A stretch of 60,572 bases of DNA from an uncultured Eubacterium sp. (GTDB lineage: Bacteria > Bacillota > Clostridia > Lachnospirales > Lachnospiraceae). Made by a program: the position numbers and the translations under genes. The notes under the pieces were generated by a model, which did not search any database, had not been told where the DNA came from, and was given only the letters and a program-made list of their open reading frames with translations. Each line of letters opens with the position of its first letter. Within the stretch, counting starts at the first letter, position 1. Of the stretch, positions 25,034 through 36,000 are shown piece after piece. The stretch is taken from contig CAOKNO010000006.1 of NCBI GenBank assembly GCA_948470065.1, positions 1 through 60,572 on the forward strand. Direction: 5' to 3'.

Positions 25034-28000
25034 ATGAAAAGGAAGTATTTGAAAACAGCGCTATCCATCGTGATGGCTGCGGCCATGGCGTTTACCTCTG
25101 TACCAGTAAATCTGGTATCTGCAGCGCAGCAGGGTACGGCAAGCGAGCGGGAAGGGACGCCAGTCCTTGATACGGCCATTGCTGTGTATGACTTTGACAG
25201 CTTTACTGCGGAGGGCGACACGCTTAAAGATGCGACAAGGACAATAACGCTAGAGGCAGAGGGATCGGGGCAGAAGCCAGTTCTTGTAGAAGACGAGATG
25301 CGGGGGAAGGTATTATCCCTGACAGAACAGGATTATGAGAACCGTGCATTTGCACTTCTTCCAAATAACCCGTTTGCAGGTAAGTCTGTGGACAATGGGC
25401 TTACGTTAAGCTTTTGGACGAAGACGACCGGGACAGTCGGCGGAGGCAGATGCCTGGTGGACTTTGAAGTAGCGCCTTCTACAGGAAAGCGGGCAGGTAC
25501 GCTTGCGGTAAACCAGTCTATGGTATACTGGAATACCACGGACCAGAATGGCAATTTCACGGATTTTAATATTGGAGAGATGAACCTTACGCCAGCAAAT
25601 GGCTGGACAATGGTTACAATGGCAGTCACGGAAGAAGGGGTTGCATTTTACCGCAATGGGCAGAAGATTAACCATAGTATTGCTAATGATAGCATTGAAA
25701 ATTATAGCCAGATGATTCGTGACCTTGTAGGCGCTGGCGGGATTGCAGAGCCGGAACAGACAAAGGTGCGCCTTGGCGCCAGCCTTGCAACGTACTGGTC
25801 TTGCGCAGGCGCATGGATCGACGACGTTTCTTTCTTTGGGAAAGCATTGTCGGCAGAAGAGGTTCAGGATCTGTACCAGGAAACGGTAGCGGAGATTGCG
25901 TTAGAGGGCGTTACCGTAGAAGGGGCGTCGGAACTGGCAGTAGGGAAGACCGTCCAGTTTTCCGCAGTGTTGGATCCGGCGAATACAACGGTTGACAAGA
26001 CCGTGGCTTGGGCGTCTGACAACACAAACGTCCTGACAATAGACGCCAATGGCGTTGCAACAGGGGTAAGTAAAGGCACGGCAAACGTTACGGCAACCGT
26101 AGCGGGCGTTGCGTCATCCGCATTTGCAGTTACCGTAAAAGGCGCGGATGAAATGGCTCCTGTTTTGGAAACTGCGATCGCCAATTATGATTTTAATGAT
26201 TTTAGGGCGGCAGACGGCGGGCTGACCGACGGCACAAGGGAGATTGCATTGGAAGCTGTTGGAAGCGGCAAGAAGCCGGAGCTGACAGAAGTCGGCAGAG
26301 GGAAGGTATTATCTCTGACAGAACAGAATTATTCGGATCGCGGGTTTGCGCTCCTTCCGAGTAATCCATTTGCAGGGAAGTCCATTGACAAAGGCCTTAC
26401 CTTAAGCTTCTGGACGAAGACGACTGGGAGCGTAGGCGGAAACCGCTGTTTGGTCGATTTTGAGGTAGCGCCTGCGGTAGAAGGCGTTGGCGATGGAAGG
26501 GCAGGGACCATAGCGGTAAACCAGTCTATGGTATACTGGAACACAACCGATCAGAACCAGAATTATATGGACTTTAACATTGGGGATATGGACCTTACGG
26601 CAGCAAATGGCTGGACAATGTATACCATGGCTGTTACAAAGACAGGGATTGCATTTTTCCGCAATGGGAAGAAGATCAGCTATCGGGTATCAAGCCAGCA
26701 TGCAGAGGATTATCATCAGTTAATCCAGGATATGGCAGGGACAGGCGGGCTGGTAGGTTCGCCGGAACAGACAAAGGTACGCCTTGGCGCCAGCCTTGCA
26801 ACGTACTGGCATTGTGCAGGCGCATTGATCGACGACGTATCTTTCTACGACAGGGCGCTGACCGAGCCGGAGGTTGAAACGCTTTACGATGAAACGTATG
26901 TAGATCTGTCTCCAACCGCAATATCTATCGCTGGGCAGAAGGAACTGGTAAAAGGGAACCATATCCAGTTAACGCTTTCCTACAAGCCAGTGGACGCAGT
27001 CGTAGGGGACGGCGAGATTACATGGAAATCCAGCAATGAAAATGTATTGACAGTCGACAACACTGGGAAGGTGACTGGCAAAAGCGCAGGGAAGGCGACC
27101 GTTACAGTAGAAGCCGTCTTTAACGGTAAGACCCTGAAGTCCAATGCATTTGAAATTACAGTAAAAGAAGCCGTTGTAGCATTAGAACCAGGATATTACC
27201 TGACCGTGTATTCTACGGAAAAGGCTGCATATGCCAGCACGGATAATTTAGACCAGGAAACTAGGAGCGTCTATCTGGCGGTCAGCAAGGACGGCAAGAA
27301 ATTTGAAGTCCTGAACCATGGCGGCGGCGTGATTTTCTCCAAGAACACCAGCGGATCCTTACGGGTGACCGATCCAAGGGTATTTAAGGAAAACGGTAAA
27401 TTTACGGTAACAGCCCCAGATGTGACGGCTTCTAGCGGCGTCCATATCTTTACATCAGAGGATGGGGTTCATTATTACGACGATACCTTAGTAAAGAATA
27501 CCGAACTGACCGCGCTTCCTTTGGATAAGGCAAGCTTTACGTTGGAACTGGATGGAGAGAACCTCTTAAAAACAGATAACACCATTACCTTGGGTAATGC
27601 GGTATCACTGACAGAAGCGGAATATAAGTATATTGTTGACAAGCTGGGAACGGTAATCAATACGGGGCTAGAAAGCTTAGAGGGCTTAAAGGCAACGACG
27701 AAAGACGATATGGCAAAGCTTCTGAAGGAACAGCGGCCTAGCGTGAACGCGACATACAGCGACGGATCTACGCAGAAATTCAATATTGACTGGAGCAAGG
27801 CTCTGGCAGGCGTGGATTTCTCAAAGCCAGGTACATATAAGCTGACGGGTGAAGTGATCCAGACCAAGTATCTGAATAAATTAAAGGAACTGAACGGGAG
27901 CACGCTGCCGGAGGATGATCCGGAAAATGACAGTGCAACGGAAAAGGATAATTACGATGAAGCGACCGGGACGGTATATTACGATGAAACGAAATTCGTA

Positions 28001-29881
28001 GAAGGAATGGCGGATCCGAATATTTTCTGGGATGAGCAGACGGGCTACTACTATATGACAGGTTCTTATTTCCCGGAAGACGGCGACGCGATTGATTCTA
28101 GTGATAAGACCGAACAGTATGACCGTGTCGTATTAAGGCGTGCGAGGACATTAGAGGGGCTTCAGGACAGGAGCCAGCAGGTTACGATTTGGAAGGCTGG
28201 GAACCAGGGCTATATTGACAATAACAGACAGGTGGAACGCGGATACCGCTATATCTGGGCGCCGGAAATCCACCGTGTCGGCAGCAACTGGGTGGTATAC
28301 TTTACGGAGAGCCATTCCTCGAATGTATATGATATTTATTGCCATGCACTGGTTTTGGACGGTGATTTAGATCCGTATGATACGGCGCTTACGTATGGCA
28401 CGGAGCCTTCCAAGTGGCAGGATTACAAGATGGTGGTTGAGCCTGGCTTAAACGATCCGTTTGCATTAGCGTTCTGCCTGGATATGACGTATTTCAAAGA
28501 TGAAGTGAACGGCGCTTCTTATGTGATCTGGGCAGGCAAGCCGACCGCAGCTTACCAGGGCGGGAATACAGACTTGTTTATTGCAACGGTGGACGAGAAT
28601 AACCCATGGGTTGTCACTTCGAACGCAACGCGTGTGACAAAAGCGGATTATGGCTGGGAACGTGTCCGTTTTTGTGTAAATGAAGGCGCGACCGTACTCC
28701 AGAAGGATGGCAATATCTTTATGTGCTATTCTGGCGCAGGGACAGGATCCGAATATGCCATTGGGATGTGTAGTGCAAAAGGCGGGGAGGATCTGCTGAG
28801 CGCTGAAAACTGGACGAAGAGCACATACCCGCTTTTAACTTCCCGCGACGTGGCAGGGGAAGAAGGACCCGGACATAACTCCTTTACGGTAGATAAGGAT
28901 GGCAATGCGATTTTTGTTTACCATGCAAGGCCGACGTCCCACAATTACAAGAAGTGTGGATGGAATGGGAGCAGCTCTTCCTTCAACAGTGAACCGCTGA
29001 ACGATCCATGCCGCCATGCGCGTATGAAACGCGTACACTGGGCGGCAGACGGCACGCCAATCTTAAAGATGACGTACGAAGAAGAATTGTTAGAAACATA
29101 TAAGACGGTAGAACTTACCGTGACGGTAACAGAGCCGCCTGTCGTAGCGGTAACAGGCATAACGCTGAACAAGAGCGCGCTGACCTTAGAAACCGGGAAA
29201 TCTGCTACCTTGACAGCGACCGTAGCGCCTGCCGACGCAACGAATAAGACGGTGACCTGGAGGAGCAGTAATCCTTCCGTTGCAGCAGTTGTAAATGGAA
29301 AGGTAACGGCAGGCAAGAAGACAGGGACAGCAACGATTACAGCAACAGCAGGCGCAAAGAGCGCGATTTGTAAGGTAACGGTTAAGGCTGCAAGGGTAGC
29401 GGTAAAGAGCGTGAAGCTGAACAAGACGAAGCTTACGCTTGGCAAGGGCGAGAAGTTTACGCTGAAAGCGACAGTTTCACCAAAGAACGCAACGAATAAG
29501 AAGGTAACCTGGAAGGCGAGCAAGTCAAAAGCCATCAGCTTTAAGAATGGCAAGATTACGGCAAAGGCAAAAGGTTCTGCAACGATTACGGCAACGGTTG
29601 ACGGCAAGAAGGCGACTTGCAAAGTAACAGTTAAGCCTGCGCCGAAGAAGATTACGCTGAATAAGAAGAGCAAGACCTTAAAGAAGGGTAAGACGTTCCA
29701 GATTAAGACGAAGCTTACGAAAGGTTCGGCAAGCAATACGATTACTTACAAATCCAGCAACAAGAAGGTTGCAACCGTATCTTCTTCCGGTAAGGTAAAG
29801 GCGGTAAAGAAAGGGACGGCAACGATTACTGTTAAGACATTTAACAACAAAAAGGCAAGTATTAAAATTAAAGTGCAATAA
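25034..29881 (+). CDS. secreted multidomain GH43-type arabinofuranosidase with duplicated LamG domains
   Basis: 1615 aa from ATG 25034, behind GAGGAGG; the earlier TTG overlaps that site. Signal peptide about 1-31. A LamG-Big2 pair (48-372) is repeated as LamG-Big2 (375-712). Next is a short stretch (about 715-815) that resembles only the first blade of the GH43 propeller in the upstream gene, then a Big4-like module. A full GH43 domain (977-1354) shows GMADPNIFW, YIWAPEIHRV, DMTYFKDE and NEGATVL. Three Lys-rich Big2 modules (1365-1615) follow, nearly identical in DNA to those ending the upstream gene. It is a tandem paralogue of the gene at 30030. Likely extracellular and wall-associated. 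Confidence 0.88.
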   Translation: MKRKYLKTALSIVMAAAMAFTSVPVNLVSAAQQGTASEREGTPVLDTAIAVYDFDSFTAEGDTLKDATRTITLEAEGSGQKPVLVEDEMRGKVLSLTEQDYENRAFALLPNNPFAGKSVDNGLTLSFWTKTTGTVGGGRCLVDFEVAPSTGKRAGTLAVNQSMVYWNTTDQNGNFTDFNIGEMNLTPANGWTMVTMAVTEEGVAFYRNGQKINHSIANDSIENYSQMIRDLVGAGGIAEPEQTKVRLGASLATYWSCAGAWIDDVSFFGKALSAEEVQDLYQETVAEIALEGVTVEGASELAVGKTVQFSAVLDPANTTVDKTVAWASDNTNVLTIDANGVATGVSKGTANVTATVAGVASSAFAVTVKGADEMAPVLETAIANYDFNDFRAADGGLTDGTREIALEAVGSGKKPELTEVGRGKVLSLTEQNYSDRGFALLPSNPFAGKSIDKGLTLSFWTKTTGSVGGNRCLVDFEVAPAVEGVGDGRAGTIAVNQSMVYWNTTDQNQNYMDFNIGDMDLTAANGWTMYTMAVTKTGIAFFRNGKKISYRVSSQHAEDYHQLIQDMAGTGGLVGSPEQTKVRLGASLATYWHCAGALIDDVSFYDRALTEPEVETLYDETYVDLSPTAISIAGQKELVKGNHIQLTLSYKPVDAVVGDGEITWKSSNENVLTVDNTGKVTGKSAGKATVTVEAVFNGKTLKSNAFEITVKEAVVALEPGYYLTVYSTEKAAYASTDNLDQETRSVYLAVSKDGKKFEVLNHGGGVIFSKNTSGSLRVTDPRVFKENGKFTVTAPDVTASSGVHIFTSEDGVHYYDDTLVKNTELTALPLDKASFTLELDGENLLKTDNTITLGNAVSLTEAEYKYIVDKLGTVINTGLESLEGLKATTKDDMAKLLKEQRPSVNATYSDGSTQKFNIDWSKALAGVDFSKPGTYKLTGEVIQTKYLNKLKELNGSTLPEDDPENDSATEKDNYDEATGTVYYDETKFVEGMADPNIFWDEQTGYYYMTGSYFPEDGDAIDSSDKTEQYDRVVLRRARTLEGLQDRSQQVTIWKAGNQGYIDNNRQVERGYRYIWAPEIHRVGSNWVVYFTESHSSNVYDIYCHALVLDGDLDPYDTALTYGTEPSKWQDYKMVVEPGLNDPFALAFCLDMTYFKDEVNGASYVIWAGKPTAAYQGGNTDLFIATVDENNPWVVTSNATRVTKADYGWERVRFCVNEGATVLQKDGNIFMCYSGAGTGSEYAIGMCSAKGGEDLLSAENWTKSTYPLLTSRDVAGEEGPGHNSFTVDKDGNAIFVYHARPTSHNYKKCGWNGSSSSFNSEPLNDPCRHARMKRVHWAADGTPILKMTYEEELLETYKTVELTVTVTEPPVVAVTGITLNKSALTLETGKSATLTATVAPADATNKTVTWRSSNPSVAAVVNGKVTAGKKTGTATITATAGAKSAICKVTVKAARVAVKSVKLNKTKLTLGKGEKFTLKATVSPKNATNKKVTWKASKSKAISFKNGKITAKAKGSATITATVDGKKATCKVTVKPAPKKITLNKKSKTLKKGKTFQIKTKLTKGSASNTITYKSSNKKVATVSSSGKVKAVKKGTATITVKTFNNKKASIKIKVQ
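29386..29802 (+). repeat. 417-bp direct repeat, copy 2 (Big2-coding)
   Basis: Partner of 24429-24845, offset 4957 bp, in the same frame and at the same C-terminal place of the next gene. Recombination between the two would delete one enzyme gene and fuse the modules cleanly. Confidence 0.9.
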
Positions 29882-29916
29882 AGGCTTTCTATCGCTGGAA
29901 ACAATAAGAACCTAAG

Positions 29917-29981
29917 CAGATTCGGGGCATGGGGAGGACGTCTGGCTAGTTATATAGCAAAACCATGCCCCATCTGTTTTG
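29917..29981 (+). terminator. terminator between the two paralogous arabinosidase genes
   Basis: GGGGCATGG (29924-29932) pairs with CCATGCCCC (29963-29971), extended outward by CAGAT/ATCTG pairing, then TTTT. A small CTGGCA/TGCCAG hairpin follows at 29984-30007. Confidence 0.65.
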
Positions 29982-30029
29982 GACTGGCAGGGAATGGTCC
30001 GTGCCAGAATAAATGGTAGGAGGAAAAGG

Positions 30030-33000
30030 ATGAAAAAGAAGTATTTAAAAACAGCCTTGTCTTTGGTAATGGCTGCAGCAATGATGGTTTCATCAGTGCC
30101 TGTAAATACGGTATCTGCAGCGCCGCAGGAAGCGGAAAGCGGGCAGTCGCAAACGCCTGTGCAGGACGCCGCGCTTGCTGTGTATGATTTTGACGATTTT
30201 ACAGCCGCAGAAGATGGCGCATCATTGAACGATGGGACGAGGACAGTCCGTTTGGAATCCGCAGGGAATGGCAAAAAGCCTACTCTGGAACAGGATGAGA
30301 AGCGGGGGAAGGTATTGTCCTTAACAGCACAGGATTATGCCGACAGAGGGTTTGCGCTGCTTCCAGGCAACCCGTTTGCAGGGAAGACGGTAGACAATGG
30401 GTTTACCCTGAGTTTCTGGACGAAATCAAAAGGGACTCCAGAGGGAAGCAGATGCCTGGTGGACTTTGAGGTAGCGCCTTCTACGGGAAAGAGGGCTGGT
30501 ACGCTTGCAGTCAACCAGTCTATGGTATATTGGAACACAACGGATCAGAATGACAAGTTTACGGATTTTGGTATCGGCGATATGGCCTTGACGCCAGCGA
30601 ATGGCTGGACAATGGTTACAATGGCGGTAACAAAGGAAGGGATTGCATTCTACCGCAATGGGCTGAAAATCAACCATTCGAAGACTTCTGGTACAGAAGA
30701 TTACGTGCAGATGATCAACGATATGGCAGGTTCTGGCGGAATTGCAAATCCAGAGCAGACAAACGTCCGCCTTGGCGCAAGCCTTGCAACGTATTGGAAT
30801 TGCGCAGGCGCATATCTGGATGACGTTTCTTTCTTCGGGAAGGCATTGTCGGAAGATGAGGTTATGGATCTGTACCAGGAAACGTTAGCGGATCCCATTG
30901 CGCTGCAGAGCGTAACGGTTCAGGGCGCAGCGGAAGTATCCGTTGGGAAGACCATACAATTAACGACCGTCCTGGCTCCGGAAAACACGACTGTGAACAA
31001 GAAGGCGACATGGGCTTCGGATAATACAAACGTCCTGACGGTAGATGCAAGCGGCGTGGTAACCGGGGTAAGCAAAGGAACGGCGAATGTGACAGCGACA
31101 GTGGCAGGCGTTGCATCGGCTCCGTTTGCAGTAAAGGTGCTGGGGACAGAGGATGTAGATCCTGTCCTGGAAACCGCAATTGCGAATTATGACTTTGAAG
31201 ACTTCACGCTTACGGACGGCGCGCTTACGGATGGGGAGCGGACTGTTACGTTAGAAGCCGTTGGAAAAGGCAAGAAACCGGAACTGACTAAGGTTGGCAG
31301 GGGTAAGGCGTTATCCTTAACGGAACAGAATTATGACAGTCGTGGATTTGCGCTCCTTCCAAGCAATCCGTTTGCAGGAAAATCGGTAGACAATGGGTTT
31401 ACGGTAAGCTTCTGGACAAATACGACTGGAACCCCAGAAGGAGCCCGTTGTCTGTTAGATTTTGAGGTGGCTCCTGCAAAGGCAGGCGTTGGAGACGGCA
31501 GGGCGGGGACGCTTGCTTTGAACCAGCAGATGGTATACTGGAATACCGTTGCCCAGAATCAGAATTATATGGACTTCAGCATTGGGGATATGAACCTTAC
31601 TGCAGCAAATGGCTGGACAATGTATACCATGGCTGTTACAAAGACAGGGATTTCATTCTACCGCAATGGGCAGAAGATCAGCCATAGAATTACAAGCCAG
31701 TATGAGCAAAATAAGAATGATTATAATCAGTTAATCCAGGATATGGCAGGTACAGGCGGGCTTGTAGAGTCGCCAGACCAGACGAAGGTACGTATTGGCG
31801 CGAGCCTTGCGACATACTGGAATTGCGCAGGCGCGTTGATTGACGATATTTCTTTCTATGACCGTGCGTTAAATGATCTGGAGGTTGGCACGCTTTACGA
31901 TGAAACGTTTGTAGACCTTTCTCCAAAGGCTGTTTCCATTAATGGACAGAAGGCAGTCGTAAGGGGCAACGCCATCCAGCTTAAGCTTGCTTATGAACCT
32001 GCCGACGCAGTAATTGGGGACAGCAAGGTAACCTGGACTTCCAGCAATGAGGAGATATTGACTGTTGATAAGAACGGGAAGGTAACAGGCGTAGGCGCAG
32101 GGACAGCTTCTGTATCTGCAAAGGTGGAATTATCAGGCAAGGTACTGGAATCTGCTGCATTTGAGATTACCGTACAGGAGCCTGTGACGGAATTAAAGGC
32201 TGGGTATTATCTGGCGGTTTATTCCACGGCAAAGCCGGCTTATGCCAGTGCGGGTAATTTGGATCAGGAGACCAGGAGCGTCTATATGGCGGTCAGCAAG
32301 GACGGCAAGACGTTTGATGTACTGAATCATGGCGGCGGCGTGATTTTCTCCAAGAATACCAGCGGCTCGCTGCGTGTGACCGATCCAAGGGTATTTAAAG
32401 CGGACGGTAAATTCACAGTTGTTGCCCCGGATGTAACGGAAGCCCGCGGTTTCCATATCTTTACTTCCGAGGATGGGGTAAATTATTACGACGATACTTT
32501 AGTAGAGAGCACAGAACTGGCGGCAATCCCATTGGATAAGGCGAAATTCCCGCTGATGCTGGATGGGACGAATCTTATAACGACGGACGATACCATTACC
32601 TTGGGTAACGCTGTGGAGCTGACAGAGCAAGAGTATAAGCACATTGTAGACAAATTGGGTACTGTGATCAATACAGGCTTGGAAGCATTGCAGGATTTAA
32701 AGGTAAAATCAAACGACGATGTTGCAAAGCTTCTTTCTGAGAAACGCGCAAGCGTTAAGGCAACCTACAGCGACGGATCTACCCAGGAGTTTAACATTGA
32801 CTGGAGCAAGGCTCTTGAAGGGAAGGATCTGACACAGCCAGGTACGTATGAACTGACTGGGGAAGTGATCCAGCCAAAGTACCTGAATAATTTAAAGGAA
32901 CTGAATGGAAGCGCATTGCCGGAAGACGATCCGGAAAACGACAGTGAAACAGAAAAAGACAATTACGATGAAGCAACCGGGACGGTTTACTACGATGAAA

Positions 33001-36000
33001 CAAAATTCGTAGAAGGCATGGCAGACCCGAATATTTTCTGGGATGAGCAGACGGGCTATTATTATATGACAGGCTCTTATTTCCCGGAAAAAGGGGATGA
33101 AATTGATGCAAATGATAAGACGGAACAGTATGACCGCGTCGTATTAAGGCGTGCGAAGACCTTAGAAGGGCTTCAGGACAGAAGCAAGCAGGTCACAATC
33201 TGGAAGGTTGGGAACCAGGGCTTCCTGGACAATGGCAAAGAGGTAGCAAAAGGATACCGCTATATCTGGGCGCCGGAACTCCACCGCGTGGGCGATAAGT
33301 GGGTGGTGTACTTCACCGAGAGCCATAAGGGAAATGATCTCTTCAACATCTATTGCCATGCATTGGTATTAGACGGCGATCAGGATCCATACGAAACTGC
33401 GCTGAAGGCTAGCAACGAGGCTTCCAAATGGCAGGATTACAAGATGGTAGTGAAGGAAGGCTTAAGCGATCCGTTTGCAACCCCCTTCTGCCTGGATATG
33501 ACATACTTTAAGGATGAAGTAAACCAGAAGTCTTATGTGATCTGGGCAGGCAAGCCAACCGCAGCTTACCAGGGCGGCAATACAGACTTATTTATTGCAA
33601 CGGTAGACGAAACTCAGCCTTGGGTTGTAACCTCAAATGCAACGCGTGTGACAAAGGCGGATTACGGCTGGGAACGCGTACGTTATTGTGTAAACGAGGG
33701 CGCGACCATACTGCAGAAGGATGGCAATATCTTTATGTGCTATTCTGGCGCAGGGACAGGTTCCGAATATGCCATCGGTATGTGCAGCGCCAAAGGCGGG
33801 GCGGATTTATTGGATGCAAAGAACTGGACAAAGAGCACATACCCGCTTCTGACTTCCCGTGATGTGGCAGGGGAAGAAGGACCTGGGCATAACTCCTTTA
33901 CGGTAGACAAGGACGGCAATGCGATTTTCGTATACCACGCAAGGCCGACCTCCCACAACTATAAGAAGTGTGGATGGGACGGGACAAATTCTTCGTTTAA
34001 CAACGAGCCTTTGAACGATCCATGCCGCCATGCACGTATGAAGCGTGTACACTGGGCGGCAGACGGCACGCCGATCTTAAAGATGACGTACGAAGAAGAG
34101 CTGTTGGATCAGTTTAAGGAAGTAAAGGTAAACGTAACCGTTGCAGAGCCAAGCCTAGGCGTCAATGTGGCGAAGAACGCAAAGGTAACCGCTGGATATA
34201 CCAACGATAAGTATGAATCTACGATTAAGCCAGAGAATATCATTGACGGCAAGCTGGCGCAGGGTTCTGGAGAAAGCTGGAACTCCTGGAAACAGGAAGG
34301 GGATGTAGAATATCCTATCCCAGTAACGCTTACCTGGGAAAAAGCGCAGAAATTAGACAGTATGCGTGTGATGTGGTGGTCAGATTTGGGCGGCGTACCA
34401 TATCCAAAGAGCGCAAAAGTACAGTATTTGGATGAAAATAACGAGTACCAGGATCTTGCGGCCATTGGCGTAGAGCATGGCGGCGCATATGGCCAGGATG
34501 GCGTATGGAACCTGTTGAAATTGGAACAGCCTGTTACCACGACAAGCGTAAGGCTTTTGGTAGAACGCAATGGATCTGGTTCTACAGGCGTCGGCATTAG
34601 TGAATGGGAAGTATACGGGGAAGAAGCGGTTGCTCCTCCGGTAGACGACGGCAACAACATTGCAGTTAAGGCAAAGGCGTCTGCAGACCATGCAAATACC
34701 CCGGTTTCTAATGTAAACGACGGCAAGCTTGCATCTGGTGCGGCAACTTCCTGGAATACTTGGAACAATGGCGGCAGTTATCCGACCCCGGTTACATTGA
34801 CCTGGGATGAGCCATATGCAATCCGCAACATGAAGGTAATGTGGTGGGCGGACAATGCGAACCTGACCGCAAACGGCAACGTTACATTCCCGAAATCCTG
34901 CCAGGTACAGTATCTGGATCCTGCAACGGATGAATGGAAGACCATCACAGCGATGACAAACGAAGACGGGGAAGACGTATCTTCGGTTGGCGTGAAGTTC
35001 ACGCAGACAAATGGCGGGATCAATGCAAACAACCGCTATTGGAACGAAGTAACCTTTAAAACACCTGTTAAGACGACGAAATTACGCCTGTTGGTTGACC
35101 GCAACGGCAGCGGCAGCAACGGTATTGGAATCGGCGAATGGGAAGTATACGGCGTACGTGTCGTAGACGAACTGTTTGGCGCACGGGTGGAAGGATCAAG
35201 TAAGATTAGCGTAGGCCAGGCTGCAGAATACAGCGGAAGCACCGTTCCTAGTGAAATGGCGCCGAACGCTACGTATGAGTGGTCAATTGCGCCGGCGGAA
35301 ATTGCAGAAATCCAGGGCGCGGCAACTGGGCGTAAGGTTTCTGTAAAGGGAAAGAGCACAGGGAAGGCTGTCTTGACATTGACGGCAACAAAGGGCGATA
35401 TTTCCAAGGAAACAACCTTTGACATACAGGTGGAAGGGATTGAAAGCATTGATACGTATAAGACGGCAACGGCAGCAGGCGTTGCGCCGATCCTTCCAGA
35501 TTCTGTTGTAGCAAATGGGCTGACGTTTGACGATCCGACCCCATCCTTAAAGAGCAATACAAAACCGGATTTTGATTTCAAAGAGGAATTTAATTCCAAA
35601 TTAATCCCAGTCGTATGGGATAAGGTAGAGCCGGCAAGCTATGCGGCCGATCAAGTGGGCAAGACCATTACGGTTCATGGTAAGGCTACGTATGGCGGAG
35701 AAGAATATGACGCTACGGCGGAAGTGGTAGTAAAGAAACCAGCGGTCGCAGCAGCGTCTAACAGTACCGTTACGTTTGAAAACGTTCAGTTGAACGATAT
35801 CTTCTGGGCGCCGAAGCAGGAAACAAACGCAATGACCTCACTGGAAGTTGCAATTGAGAAGATTGCAGCGGCTTCCGGCGGAGAACCGAACTTTGACAAT
35901 GCAATTAAGAAGCTGAATGGGCAAAAATACGATGCGTTCAGCGGGTATGTATTCCAGGATTCCGATATTTATAAGAGCATTGAAGCGATTTCCTATACGC

